DNA from: an uncultured Bacteroidales bacterium
GTDB lineage: Bacteria > Bacteroidota > Bacteroidia > Bacteroidales > UBA1715
DNA: 45,700 nt
Direction of reading: 5' to 3'
Assembly: GCA_937892155.1 (NCBI GenBank)
Contig: CALAUG010000052.1
Span: forward strand, 1-45,700
In this document: positions 17,509 through 28,100 of the stretch, one piece after another
Numbering within the stretch: position 1 is the first letter of the stretch
How the letters are laid out: each line of letters starts with the position of its first letter
The notes under the pieces: generated by a model
What the model was told of the DNA's origin: nothing
Databases searched by the model: none
Seen by the model: only the letters and a program-made list of their open reading frames with translations
Program-made: the position numbers and the translations under genes

Positions 17509-19311
17509 ATGAAGACAACAATATCAAGTAAATCTGACAGTATTCAAGTTGTTTATGATAATTATGTAAAAGGAAATTTTATTGTAAACAGAAGGTATCA
17601 AAGAAAACTCGTGTGGACACAAGAAGAAAAAATAGCATTCATTGATTCTATCTACAATCATTATTCAGTCCCATTGTTATTGGTCGCAGATGTTTCTGAA
17701 AGAGATGTTCAGAAATACGAAATTATAGACGGAATGCAAAGATTAAATGCTATTGTATCATTTATAGAAAATGAGTTTCCCATATCAGTGGATGGTAATC
17801 TGGCATATTTCAATCTAAACACATTGGCTCACACAATAAATCGGAGGGATAAAAAATTAATAGAGCAAAAACATCCAATCTTAGATCAAGATGTTTGTAT
17901 GGATATTGTTTCATATCAATTGCCATTTTCCTATGTAACGGCTCTGACAGAAGATGTTGAAGAAATTTTCCGTAGAATAAATTCCTACGGAAGACAGTTA
18001 TCTGAGCAAGAAATTCGACAAGCTGGCGCATTAGGTAGATTCCCTACATTAGTTAGAAGATTATCTTCTCAAATTCGAGGTGATGTATCCTCATCAGATT
18101 TAATTGAACTTAGCAAAATGAGAAGCATAAGTTTGTCTAATATTAAGCTAGATTATTGCATAAAAATGGAAGACATTTTTTGGGTTAAACAAAAGATAGT
18201 AACAATTCCAAGAATGAGAGTTTCTAGAGATGAAGAACTAATAGCTTGGGTGCTCGCATACATTATTCTTGGGGAGAGCACTTCTCCTTCTGCAAAAACA
18301 TTAGACCGATTATATAGATATGATGAGGAAGAAAATGATTTGGCCCATACTGTAGAATCTAAAATTATTGCTTTTGGTGAATCAAAAATCCAAACTTGGT
18401 TTATGGATGTATTTAGCACTCTAAAAACTGTCATAGAAATTTCTGGAAAAGACTTCCGATCTTTAATATATACAAAAAACAAAGGTGAAGGTTTGGGTAG
18501 AGCTTTCCAAGTAATATATTTAGCTTTTTTTGAATTATTAATAAAAGAATCCATGCAGATCAACAATATGAACATATTAATAAACGAATTAAGTGGCATC
18601 GGATCAAATCATCTGAGAGGCATATCAGATGATAATTGGAACGCAAAATATAGAAAGGAAAAGATCGATTCCATTGCTGCTATAATAAAGAAAGCATTTT
18701 GTAAGTCTATAGGTTCTGATGTTGCACATGAGAATTGGGCCTTTCAGTTAGATAATTTATTACACCTTTCTATCACAGAAGGTAATCAATATGATTATAA
18801 AATGGGTTTTCATGAAATACAAGTAGGAGCGACAGAATTCAACAAAAAATTAGTTAAGAAATGTGTAGAAATTCTTACAGCAGAAGCAAATAAAAGTGCC
18901 CACTCTAGGGGGTATGTAATTGTAGGAATTTCCGATGGTGAGAGAGCCATGAAGAATTTCTGTACATTCTATAAAAAGGAAGAAAATTATAGTCCCGTTT
19001 CAAATACCCATTTCTATGTAACAGGATTGGAGGATGAAATAAATAAATATTATGAAGGCGAAGGCGATAAACTAGTACGCGAGATAAAAAAAGAAATTGA
19101 AAACTGTCCGATTGACACTTATTACAAAACGAAAATCCAACAGGATTTAAAGATGGTGACATATAACAACCACGTATTACTTGTACTAACTTTAGAATCT
19201 GAAGAAAAGCCAATTTTTTTTGACAAAAAGCTCTATATACGAAAGGGCTCTGATACTGAATATCTTGAAGATGCAGAAATCATTTATGAGTATATAGAAA
19301 AATTCAGATAG
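17509..19311 (+). CDS. DUF262 (GmrSD-like) N-terminus fused to AlbA_2/Schlafen-like C-terminus
   Basis: 600 aa. The N-terminal domain has the DUF262 signature: R28-RYQR, then VW, and IIDGMQR with D74-G-x-Q-R78, a ParB/Srx-like nucleotide-binding fold seen in GmrS-type type IV restriction proteins. The middle is helical. The C-terminal part (about residues 425-600) starts HEIQVGATEFNKKLVKKCVE and contains RGYVIVGISDG, as in AlbA_2/Schlafen-like putative nucleic-acid-binding domains. No GmrD-type HNH nuclease is evident. It lies 107 bp after the subtilisin gene on the same strand and converges with the portal gene 50 bp further on. Location in a defence cassette suggests an anti-phage role, but I know of no characterised protein with exactly this fusion. 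The codon usage is AT-rich relative to the phage genes. Confidence 0.72.
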   Translation: MKTTISSKSDSIQVVYDNYVKGNFIVNRRYQRKLVWTQEEKIAFIDSIYNHYSVPLLLVADVSERDVQKYEIIDGMQRLNAIVSFIENEFPISVDGNLAYFNLNTLAHTINRRDKKLIEQKHPILDQDVCMDIVSYQLPFSYVTALTEDVEEIFRRINSYGRQLSEQEIRQAGALGRFPTLVRRLSSQIRGDVSSSDLIELSKMRSISLSNIKLDYCIKMEDIFWVKQKIVTIPRMRVSRDEELIAWVLAYIILGESTSPSAKTLDRLYRYDEEENDLAHTVESKIIAFGESKIQTWFMDVFSTLKTVIEISGKDFRSLIYTKNKGEGLGRAFQVIYLAFFELLIKESMQINNMNILINELSGIGSNHLRGISDDNWNAKYRKEKIDSIAAIIKKAFCKSIGSDVAHENWAFQLDNLLHLSITEGNQYDYKMGFHEIQVGATEFNKKLVKKCVEILTAEANKSAHSRGYVIVGISDGERAMKNFCTFYKKEENYSPVSNTHFYVTGLEDEINKYYEGEGDKLVREIKKEIENCPIDTYYKTKIQQDLKMVTYNNHVLLVLTLESEEKPIFFDKKLYIRKGSDTEYLEDAEIIYEYIEKFR

Positions 19312-19361
19312 AAAGAATTAATCTTACAGGGTCATTCTCTATCAAGAAATATTTCCCCCCT

Positions 19362-20789
19362 CTACTCCGTCGCTTCGAACAGGTTGCGTTCTGTTTGGGC
19401 GGCGGTTTCTGTTTGTAGGCGAGTGATCTCGTCTTGTGGGTTGTCGACAAGGGGGTTCTTCGCTACGGCGGTCTCCTGACTGAGGATAGGCTGCGTGGTG
19501 CATTGTGTCAGCATCTGAAGCGCTTCGAGGTCGTTCTGCGGCACATAAGGGGTGAAAAGTGGACGAACATACAACTCATCGGCTACGCGCTGACTCGTGC
19601 CGTTTAAAGCAGCCAAAACAGCCTTCACGATATTGTAGCGGCGGGTGAACATCTCGCCATACATCTCCGTCTTCACCTGCGCTTTCATATGCGGGTCAGT
19701 AAACATCAGCTTCAGCGCCACACCGCTCGTGTTGTTGCCCAAGGTCTTCATGTTCTCAAAGCTCACGTCGGGCGTCTGTGTATACGAGAACACGATGTTC
19801 GTCAGCGTGGCGAGTTCGTTGCGCATCGACTCCGGTGAGTTGTCCCACGAGAGCACACGCATGTCGCTGTCGCCGTCCGCCTGATATATCTTACCCTGTT
19901 CCCCTTTCTCTGCATAGCCCAGCAGCGAGCCCTTCACGAAATACGACGGCGAGCCGAAGTAATCGTCGGTATCGCCCCAGTTTGACACGAGGTCTTCCAT
20001 CCGCTGAATCGCAGGCTGCACACTGTCCCACTCCGTCTCATCCTGACGATAATAGACCAACGGGATGCGGTCGAAGCCGTGTGGAGCCACACTGGTCTCC
20101 CCTATCTGATTGCGGTCATCAACAACAAAGGAATACAGCATCTTGGCGGTATAGACATCGATGTGGCGCGTCTTGACGGGATGGATGTAGTCTTTGGTGT
20201 AATAGACACGCATGAAGGCTATCATACGACCGTAGGCATCAAACATCGGCAAGAGTTCATCACCCTTAAGCGGCGAGAACATCATCACTCGGATGTCACC
20301 ACTCGGCTTGCCCTCTTCGTCGGGCAGATGATACCACAGTTCGGCAGCCTCACGACAGATCGCCACCTCACGCGCCAGCTTCTTGTCGAAGTAGTCGATT
20401 TTGTTCTCCTCAAAACACTTCAGCACGATGTTATGTAGTTCCTGTGCCGCCTCGCTCACATCGTCCTTATACGAGTAGTCTACAGGGATGGAGAAGAGGA
20501 AACCCACCGACCGCTCCACCAGCACTCGCTGCACGGGGATGGCCACACGGCACACCTCGGCATACTTATTCTTGTACTTCGGCTCGCCATGCTCGTCGTA
20601 GCCGTCCTGAACGCGCGTTTTCTTCTTCTTGCGGTAGGTTTGGTCAAAGACTTTATGTTTGTTGGGGTCGTACTCGCTCCTAATTTGGTCGAGCGATTTC
20701 TCAAACGGCTCTTTCACCTGACTCAGTCGGTAATAGCACACGGTGATGTCGCCGTTGCAATAGTTGTTCAGAAACTCTTCAAAGGTCAT
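19362..20789 (-). CDS. Phage portal protein, SPP1 gp6-like
   Basis: 475 aa from ATG 20789 (MTFEEFLNNYCNGD). The upstream extension to 20915 lies within the terminase coding region and is rejected; the ATG overlaps the terminase stop as ATGA. Features of SPP1-type portals: an early NKYAEVCRVAIPVQRVLVERSVGFLFS segment, a YYRQDETEWD region, SNWGDTDDYFGSP, and NTSGVALKLMFTDPHMKAQ near the end. The portal is the ring through which DNA enters and leaves the capsid. It should be followed by head-morphogenesis, scaffold and capsid genes; instead the next gene is the convergent DUF262 gene, so the morphogenesis cluster has been lost or replaced. Confidence 0.88.
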   Translation of the reverse strand: MTFEEFLNNYCNGDITVCYYRLSQVKEPFEKSLDQIRSEYDPNKHKVFDQTYRKKKKTRVQDGYDEHGEPKYKNKYAEVCRVAIPVQRVLVERSVGFLFSIPVDYSYKDDVSEAAQELHNIVLKCFEENKIDYFDKKLAREVAICREAAELWYHLPDEEGKPSGDIRVMMFSPLKGDELLPMFDAYGRMIAFMRVYYTKDYIHPVKTRHIDVYTAKMLYSFVVDDRNQIGETSVAPHGFDRIPLVYYRQDETEWDSVQPAIQRMEDLVSNWGDTDDYFGSPSYFVKGSLLGYAEKGEQGKIYQADGDSDMRVLSWDNSPESMRNELATLTNIVFSYTQTPDVSFENMKTLGNNTSGVALKLMFTDPHMKAQVKTEMYGEMFTRRYNIVKAVLAALNGTSQRVADELYVRPLFTPYVPQNDLEALQMLTQCTTQPILSQETAVAKNPLVDNPQDEITRLQTETAAQTERNLFEATE

Positions 20790-22009
20790 AATACAATATC
20801 TGCTATCTGTTGTGTTGAAAGGGCGTGTCCCTTGGTACCCATCACCTCGTTCATCACTACATAGCGGGCGGCATCCCAGCAGTGATTGAAGGCGTCGACA
20901 GGCTCGTTGATCCAATGACCGTCTTTGTCCTGACGGTAGGTGTAGTTGCGCTGCTCCTTGCGGAAGTTCAGACTCCGTCGGGTGATATGCAGCTTCTGTC
21001 CTTGCATAAAGAGAATGCCAGCGTCAACCGACCCAGGGTATTTCCTCACAGGGTGAATATCCAGACCTGCCATGGCAATCTCCTGAATCAGTCGGGGGTC
21101 GGCACTCTCACTGATTATCTTGAAGTAACGTTTTTGTGTTGCATTGATACGTTTCAGCTCGCCTACGATGTCGCGGGTCACCATCTCCGTCCGGTAGCAC
21201 TCCTCATCGAGGTAGAGGTCGGAGCCGTCCAATCCCACGCGCACGATGGCTGTCGGGTCGTTGGAGTATCCGAAATCAACGCCTATCCACTGTCTTTTCA
21301 CCTGCTTCGGGAAGTCGTCCACAATCTCCACCGTCGGGAATATCAGACCCTCCACGATGGCCTGCAGACCAAGTCCATAAACACGCCAGAGCGACGGGTT
21401 CTTCTCCTTCAGCGACTCAATCTCGTTGATGATACGATGCTCAAGGAAAGTGTTGTCCCTGTAGGTGGTAATGAAGTGGTAGGTCGTGGGGTCGTTGTTG
21501 AGGTCGGTGCATATCCAGTGGTCCTCGCTGAACGACGGGTTGTAGTCGATGATAGTGAACTCGGTGGTGCGGAACTGCAGCTGCTGAAACTCCAACTGCG
21601 ACACCTCGTTGGCCTCGTTCACATAAAGGATGCGGCGCTTGCGGCCACGCAGCTTCTGTTCGTTGTCGACAGAGAAGAACTCGATCCACGAGCCGTTGGG
21701 AAACGTGTATATCATCTCCGACTTATTGAGGCACCTACGGTCGTAGGCATCCATCCGTCCGATGATCTCCCTGAAGTCGCGAAACACCGAGCCCTTCAGT
21801 GCGGGCATCGTGGCACGCACCACCGAGACAGTCATCCCGGGGTTCTGGATGCACTTGACGATGAGCCACAGCATCGTGTTGTAGGTCTTGCCACTGCGTG
21901 CCGACCCCTGCTCCGAGACGGTCAGGAAGCCGCTGCCCTTTGCCATCTCCAGTTCTCGGTAAACGACATTGCTTTCTATTGCGTATCTGTTGTTTTCAGT
22001 CTGTTCCAT
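20786..22009 (-). CDS. terL: Phage terminase large subunit
   Basis: 407 aa. The N-terminal ATPase has a Walker A-like QGSARSGKTYN and a Walker B-like ILYVNEANE. The C-terminal nuclease part includes GVDFGYSNDPTAIVRVGLDGSDLYLDEE, with acidic residues fitting an RNase H-like metal site. This is the DNA-packaging motor of the PBSX/Terminase_3 type. No small terminase gene is upstream; instead there is a divergent region and the BREX operon. Order terminase-portal (ATGA overlap) is intact, so these two genes remain phage-like in arrangement. A -7 box lies only 5 nt before the ATG, which would give a nearly leaderless transcript. Confidence 0.9.
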   Translation of the reverse strand: MEQTENNRYAIESNVVYRELEMAKGSGFLTVSEQGSARSGKTYNTMLWLIVKCIQNPGMTVSVVRATMPALKGSVFRDFREIIGRMDAYDRRCLNKSEMIYTFPNGSWIEFFSVDNEQKLRGRKRRILYVNEANEVSQLEFQQLQFRTTEFTIIDYNPSFSEDHWICTDLNNDPTTYHFITTYRDNTFLEHRIINEIESLKEKNPSLWRVYGLGLQAIVEGLIFPTVEIVDDFPKQVKRQWIGVDFGYSNDPTAIVRVGLDGSDLYLDEECYRTEMVTRDIVGELKRINATQKRYFKIISESADPRLIQEIAMAGLDIHPVRKYPGSVDAGILFMQGQKLHITRRSLNFRKEQRNYTYRQDKDGHWINEPVDAFNHCWDAARYVVMNEVMGTKGHALSTQQIADIVL

Positions 22010-22013
22010 GGTG

Positions 22014-22021
22014 CAAAGTTA
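22014..22021 (-). promoter_or_regulatory. -7 box (TAACTTTG) for terL
   Basis: Exact TAnnTTTG match on the minus strand ending 4 bases before the terL ATG. If used, transcription would begin at or near the start codon. Confidence 0.4.
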
Positions 22022-22069
22022 GTCGGAAACAACCGAACAACAAGCGATTTCACAAAACCCACCCGCATT

Positions 22070-22086
22070 TTTTCGCCGTGCGAAAG
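22070..22086. repeat. 17-bp palindrome, copy C
   Basis: Arms TTTTCGC/GCGAAAG with spacer CGT; only the last base breaks the symmetry. It sits between terL (minus) and brxP (plus), 16 bp upstream of the brxP -7 box. Confidence 0.75.
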
Positions 22087-22102
22087 TTTCGGGAAAAAGT
22101 TG

Positions 22103-22110
22103 TATATTTG
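22103..22110 (+). promoter_or_regulatory. -7 box (TATATTTG) for the BREX operon
   Basis: Exact TAnnTTTG match 50 nt before the brxP ATG and just downstream of palindrome copy C. It is the only clear promoter before the five plus-strand BREX genes, which have gaps of 12 bp or less or overlaps. Confidence 0.55.
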
Positions 22111-22160
22111 CAAACTAAAATAAGGATGTAAAATCAAACTCATATTTATTAAAGTTCAAC

Positions 22161-24674
22161 ATGTTTAAAGTTTCATGGGATAAAGAAACAGGAGGTGTGA
22201 CTCTAGGTTCTCTCGTTACCAAGGATACATTGAGCATCTCTCCGCGCCCAGTTTTCTATGAGGAATTAAATTTGCTTGGACTAAAGGAACTGGGGTGGGA
22301 GTATCCAGAATGTCATGAACCATTGATGTGGGCTTGCAATAAGGAATACTTCTATCGAGGGGAGAAGATGTTTGAAGCCAAGGGAGCCAATATTTACGAT
22401 AAGGCAACCGTAGAGTTTGTTTCAGGCAAAGAGCAGCAGTCTCTTATTCCTGTAGATATGGAAACTATGCTTGAACGCACACGCGAACAAATGTTTTTGT
22501 GCGAAAGCGAAGCAATAGAGTTCATACGTGACACTTACGACACATATACTCGCGCCAACAAATTGACGGATAAATATGCAGCAAACCAAATGGACTTTGA
22601 GGTTTTGGCTGCTCGTCAAGAAAAGAAAACGAAGACCAAAATGGCCATCGTTAAAGAGGATTGCGATAGCTTTGACATTATGCCGGAAACTGAGGCAGAG
22701 AAGCAGGGCAAGAAAGTTCTTCAAACCACCAAAGTAGACTATTTCCTGGCCTCATTTTCTGGAGGAAAGGATAGTCAGGTTGTTCTTGATCTCTGCACAA
22801 GAGCCCTTCCACCAGATGCTTTCCAAGTGATTTATTCGGACACTGGATATGAACTGCCAAGTTCACTTTCCTTGTATGAGCAAGTGCAGAAACACTATCA
22901 TGAAAAGTTTCCTTCATTAAAGTTCTCGTTGGCCAAAAACCATGAGTCTGTCTTGAATTATTGGGATAAAATCGGAACTCCTAGCGACAAGCATCGTTGG
23001 TGCTGCGCTGTAATGAAAACAGCACCACTCTATCGTACGCTAAAAGTACCGGGAACAAATAAACAGGCAAAGGTACTTGCATTTGAAGGTGTTCGTTCAG
23101 AGGAAAGTGTAAGGCGTTCTAGCTACGAGAGAATTGGCAAGGGAGTAAAGCATAATTTTGTAACGAACGCTCGTCCAATCTTGAAGTGGAATACTACTGA
23201 GATTTTTTTATATATCTTCCGCTATCGTCTTCAAATTAATGAAGCATATCGCTACGGGAAACCTCGTGTAGGATGTATATTCTGTCCATTCTCCTCTCCA
23301 TGGGATGACATGGTGGTTAACCGGTGCTACAAAAAGGAATTAGATCCGTTCCTTTCTAAAGTTTTAGATTTAGCAAAAAGTCGTCGCATTCCGAATTTGG
23401 ACGAGTATATCAAGGAAAGAAAATGGAAGCTTAGAGCAAGCGGTAATATGCTTGACCAAAAATCAAGTGTTGATGTCCTAAAGTCTACGCCAAATTTTGT
23501 TGCTCAGGTAAAGAATGCAAAGATTGATTTAGATAAATGGTTAATTACCATTGGAGAGTTTACATATTTTAAAACTGAGAAGAAGGCAGTTGGCGAACTT
23601 AAATATAAAGGTAAAGTCTTTGAATACGAAATCGTTTATAAGAGCGAGTCTGACTATACTTTTACTCTTTACAATGCATCAGATATAATGCTTGTAAAAG
23701 AATTAAAGCGAGTTCTTTATAAAGCGACTTTTTGCATTAGTTGCGAGGCTTGTGAAGTTGAGTGTCCAACAGGAGCACTCTCTGTATATCCTCAAGTAAA
23801 AATTGATAAAGAAAAATGTACACATTGTCACAAATGCCTGGAATTCCATGACTATGGATGCATTGTGGCAAATTCACTAGTAATAAGCATGGAAAATAAA
23901 ACCAATGTAGGAAACATCTCCAAATATGGAACTTTTGGTATCCATGAGGAATGGCTTGAAGAATTTGTATTAAACCCTGAAGTTGACTTCTGGTTGCCAA
24001 ACAACAATTCATTAGGCAACAAGATGGTTCCAAGTTTTAAGGCATGGCTTAAAGATGCCGAAATCATAGACAGCAAAAACATTTTGACTGATTTTGGTCA
24101 ATTTTGTGTGGACAATCTTACTAATGACCCAGAACTGATATGGTCTCTAATTTGGGTTAATCTTTCGCAGAACTCGCAGTTGGTTAAGTGGTTTGTAAAC
24201 AATGTCCGTAGTAATCAAACTTTTGACACTGCCCATCTTACCGAATTGGGATATGATTACTTTGCATCCTCATTTACTAGAACTACCATTGAATATGCTT
24301 TTAGTGCACTGATGCAAGTATTCAAGTATTCTCCGATTGGAGAAGACTTGAAACAAGGTGAGCCTTTTGATAAAAAACTTTATATTCGTAAAGAGTATGA
24401 AGATTTATCAGAGATTACCGTAGCATATTCACTTTACAAATATGCTCAGAAGTTAGGAACAACTGCTCTTCGTGTAAAAGATTTTTACGAGGAAGACTCT
24501 AATGGCGGCATTGCCAAAGAGTTCTGCCTCTCCAAAGAGCGATTTGAGAAACTTCTTCGTACTCTTAATTCTGCCAAAGATAGAGTTCTTAATGCTGAGC
24601 TCAACATGGGTCTTAATCACATTACTCTCCAGGAAGGCCTCACACCGATGGACATAATTAATCGAATGTTCTAA
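22161..24674 (+). CDS. brxP: BrxP: PAPS reductase-like protein with ferredoxin and DUF4007-like regions
   Basis: 837 aa. The PP-loop of PAPS-reductase/DndC-like proteins is SGGKDS at residues 200-205, with DTGYELPSS and a WCCAVMKT segment after it. Two ferredoxin-like cysteine sets follow: C525, C528, C531, C535 and C553, C556, C559, C567. From about residue 585 (YGTFGIHEEWLEEF) the rest resembles DUF4007, a domain found with DNA phosphorothioation and BREX genes. A PAPS-reductase-like protein before BrxC, PglZ and BrxL defines type 4 BREX. By analogy with DndC it may activate or transfer sulfur to DNA, an inference rather than something shown here. First gene of the operon; its stop overlaps the next start (TAATG). 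Confidence 0.88.
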   Translation: MFKVSWDKETGGVTLGSLVTKDTLSISPRPVFYEELNLLGLKELGWEYPECHEPLMWACNKEYFYRGEKMFEAKGANIYDKATVEFVSGKEQQSLIPVDMETMLERTREQMFLCESEAIEFIRDTYDTYTRANKLTDKYAANQMDFEVLAARQEKKTKTKMAIVKEDCDSFDIMPETEAEKQGKKVLQTTKVDYFLASFSGGKDSQVVLDLCTRALPPDAFQVIYSDTGYELPSSLSLYEQVQKHYHEKFPSLKFSLAKNHESVLNYWDKIGTPSDKHRWCCAVMKTAPLYRTLKVPGTNKQAKVLAFEGVRSEESVRRSSYERIGKGVKHNFVTNARPILKWNTTEIFLYIFRYRLQINEAYRYGKPRVGCIFCPFSSPWDDMVVNRCYKKELDPFLSKVLDLAKSRRIPNLDEYIKERKWKLRASGNMLDQKSSVDVLKSTPNFVAQVKNAKIDLDKWLITIGEFTYFKTEKKAVGELKYKGKVFEYEIVYKSESDYTFTLYNASDIMLVKELKRVLYKATFCISCEACEVECPTGALSVYPQVKIDKEKCTHCHKCLEFHDYGCIVANSLVISMENKTNVGNISKYGTFGIHEEWLEEFVLNPEVDFWLPNNNSLGNKMVPSFKAWLKDAEIIDSKNILTDFGQFCVDNLTNDPELIWSLIWVNLSQNSQLVKWFVNNVRSNQTFDTAHLTELGYDYFASSFTRTTIEYAFSALMQVFKYSPIGEDLKQGEPFDKKLYIRKEYEDLSEITVAYSLYKYAQKLGTTALRVKDFYEEDSNGGIAKEFCLSKERFEKLLRTLNSAKDRVLNAELNMGLNHITLQEGLTPMDIINRMF

Positions 24675-25099
24675 TGGCATCTAATATTCAACTACAGATT
24701 TATAAAGAGATAGTTCTTTCTATGCATTGCCAAAAATGTAAGGGAGTCATCTTGCCAGCAAAACCTCTACTACTTATTGGACTATGCTGTGCTGTTGAAG
24801 CTGGTCATGTAGGTAACAATAGGGTTTCTGTAGATGAACTTGAAACACAATATCGTTTGTTACAAGGAAAGTATGGAGTTACAACTCCATTTAACTATCC
24901 TACTTATTTTTTGGCAAGCGAACCTTTCTACCATATTAAATGGAAAGGAGAGAAGATTGTGACAAAAGCGCCCTCTGCGGCTATGTTGCGCACAAACGTT
25001 GACTATATCTATCTTGATAACGCATTGTGGGATATTTTACAAGATAAAGAAACACGCAATTATTTGCGCACCTCTATTGAGGATTATTACCTAAAATAA
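24674..25099 (+). CDS. Small BREX-4 protein resembling a phosphorothioate-DNA sulfur-binding domain
   Basis: 141 aa. The central stretch (KPLLLIGLCCAVEAGHVGNN, a short gap, then FNYPTYFLASEPFYHIKW) follows the layout of the sulfur-binding domain that precedes the HNH nuclease in phosphorothioate-dependent restriction enzymes: a KP-LLL helix, an N-x-[IV] strand, and a P-x-YP-x-[FY]-x-L segment ending in an aromatic. No HNH or other nuclease motif is present, so it would be a stand-alone reader. It overlaps brxP by one base and lies 12 bp before brxC, so it is clearly part of the operon. The resemblance is by eye and needs a profile search. Alternative: an unrelated helper protein. Confidence 0.6.
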   Translation: MASNIQLQIYKEIVLSMHCQKCKGVILPAKPLLLIGLCCAVEAGHVGNNRVSVDELETQYRLLQGKYGVTTPFNYPTYFLASEPFYHIKWKGEKIVTKAPSAAMLRTNVDYIYLDNALWDILQDKETRNYLRTSIEDYYLK

Positions 25100-25111
25100 C
25101 TACCCAAATTC

Positions 25112-28100
25112 ATGGCAAACAAATATTCTGACGCGATCCGTATTCGCGAGACAAAATCAGCCTATAATATCCAGATGGAAGAGTCTGGAGAATGGAGCAA
25201 TTTTATTCCTAATATTCAATTCAACGAGATTCTGAGCAAAGTAATTGGCTCTGTAAGTAATAAGGTAATTGATGAGCACCGCTCTTTTTGGCTTGAAGGT
25301 ACATATGGTACAGGTAAGAGCCATGCTGCTGCTGTCATTAAGCATCTCCTTTGTGACCCGGTAGAAGAGATTGAGGAGTACGTAAATCAAGAGTTTGCAA
25401 ATCCGAAATTTGCCATTCTCCGTCAATCTTTATGGGACTTGCGAGAAAAGACTCGCCTATTCCCTGTTACAATGGTAGGCCATTGCTCTATCGCTCATAA
25501 GGATGATCTCTCTCTGCAAATTCAGACCCATGTAGTTAAGGCTTTGAATGCTGCTAGCTTGGATATCGTTGTTCGTACCGACTTTGACAACTATATTTCC
25601 AACATTGAGAAGAACCCAATCATTTGGGATAATATCATTGCTCAAAATGCAGAACTTGCTTCTTATGCTCCTGACCGTAATAAACTAATAAAGGATTTAA
25701 AAGCCGCAGATTCTTCAGTGCTAACACTCATGAAGAATGCTCTGCGCGAATCCGGTCTTCATGTTCGTCTAGAGCAAGAAAATCTCTGTAAGTGGTTCTT
25801 TGAGGTTCAAGATAAACTTGCCCAGGAAACGGATTACAAAGGCATCCTGCTGATTTGGGACGAGTTTACCGATGTCATGCTTTCCGACCTTGGTCCATCT
25901 CTGCTCGTTGATCTTCAAGAGTTGGCTGAAGCAACAATGGAAGCAAAGAATAACTCTTACTTCTTCCACATTGCCCACCCATCTGCACTGGATAATCTGA
26001 AAGCAGAAGAGCGCATGAAGACCACCGGTCGCTACCGCTTCATGCACTACAACATGGAACCAGTCAGTGCCTTCAAAATCATGTCTCGCAAGTTTATCCA
26101 TGACGAAAATCCAGATAACGCTGCATGTTTAGCATATCATAATATGACAGACAGGTATTTTGCCATAATGCATTCTGTTTATGATAAATATGCGAACACT
26201 TCAAACAATCCGACTGAGACACTCCACGACCTGAAGAACCTATTCCCAGTTCACCCTGCTACAGCAAATATGGCAACCTATTATGCCCGCGAAGCAGGTT
26301 CGTCATCACGTTCTGTATTTGAGTTTTTGGGTAGCAATCCTGCCATTCGTGAGTTCCTTGATAGCGAGGAGCATTTCAAGAATGGCGACATGATTACTGC
26401 CGATTATTTGTGGGATTTCGTTCTTGATGAGTTTAATAACAAGGTAACTAAATACGGAGTAGTTACCGAGCGATATAATTCATATCACCTGCATGTTGAA
26501 CATGAAGGTGAGCATTACGCCGCAGTATTTAAGGCAATCTTGCTTTTGAATGCCTTGAATAACCTTGCCAACAATGAGACAGTCACTCCAAGCGAGGAGA
26601 ATATACGCAACATGTTTGTCGGCACGCCTATCGACAGCGAAATGGATGAGATTCTCAACTGGATTAACACCCAAGGTGTTGTTCAGCGTTCACCTCAGGG
26701 TATTTACGAGATTCGATTCTCCGCCCTTGACACCAAGGAAATCGAAGAAATCCGCAAACAACTTCTTGCAAATGATTTTAAGTACACCTCTCAAATCCTC
26801 AAATTTGGCGATACCGCTCAGAAGGAATTTGATAAGATGCTTAAAGGCGTAAACCGTCCTTATCGTTTTGAGTTCTACTCTGAAGAGGCAAATGAATATA
26901 CCCTGCTTAATAAGATTGAAAATGGCTATAAAGCATCCGCCTCATACGAGATATTCATTGCTTTGATGATGGCTCGTACTTCGGCAGAACTGTCATTATT
27001 GAAAGAGATTGCCCAAAAAGCCTCACAAGACGACCGTTTCAAAAACGTAGCATTCTTTGTCTTTGATACTATTATAGACCCTCTAGATTTTGAACGTTTT
27101 ATTGAGTATCAAGCCAATGCACAATGTGCTAGCAAACATGGTTTCGGAGAGCAAGCAAAATCACATACAGATAATGCAAAGGCTATTATAGAAGACTGGA
27201 TTCGCAGCATCAAGGCTGGTGTTTGCTCCGTTTTCCTTCCGGACGAAAGTTCTTCAGTAAATGCTCGTCAATTGGCAACAACAATAAACAGTGTTGTTGC
27301 AACCAAGATATTTAACCGTGGTCCTGAATCTTTGGAGATCCTCCGTTTGAAGGCTCCTCAGACATGTTGGGTCAAACAGCACTCAAAAGGTACGGCTGAC
27401 AATGTATTATCATTCAACACAAAGGAAGAGATAACCCAAAGATGCACAGGCCCTGCAAAGCACATGCTCCTATTACTTCAAGATAGTGTTGACGACAACT
27501 TGAAATTCAAGGATGACTGCGACCCAAATCATCCTCTATTAGTTGTGTCGAAATTTGTCAAATCAAAAATTGACCACTCGGAAAAACAGAATGTATTCAA
27601 TTTGGCGGACAAATTCGAAGATTTGACCAAACCACCTTATGGCTTGTTCTGCTCTCATTCTGGCTATGGAATGCTAGCCTTTGCTTTGAAATCATATGTG
27701 GACAAAGTTTTCGACACCAACGGAAAGCCTATTGGAGCACAGCGTATGTTGGAACTCATTTACGAGACATATAAAATATGGGATTCGGGTTCTGGCAATC
27801 GCAGCAAAGTAGACGTAAAATTTGAGACTAAAGAGGAGGGTCAGATTGCCAAGACGCTTATCAAAGTCTTCTCTTTGAATACCCTTAAAGACTATAAGGA
27901 TGTCAGCAGTCTCACTGACGCACGTTGGGCTTTGCGTAATGGATATTGTCAAGAAATTGGTTTCCCTTTGTGGTCAATCAAGTATTGTCCTGAAATGGAA
28001 AGCCAAAGTAGCAAGGATAAACTTTGCAAACTTATTGACAACATCAGCAAGATATGTACAGAAGTTGGCGTTAAGAACCCAGCCCTGATGGTAGAGACCG

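Noticed and set aside
20825..22123. 432-codon open frame on the plus strand
   Set aside because: Antisense to the terminase gene and without recognisable motifs, while the terminase has clear ATPase and nuclease motifs.
22161..24674. Alternative reading as a Dnd system gene (DndC)
   Set aside because: No DndB, DndD or DndE neighbours; BrxC, PglZ and BrxL directly follow, which fits type 4 BREX.
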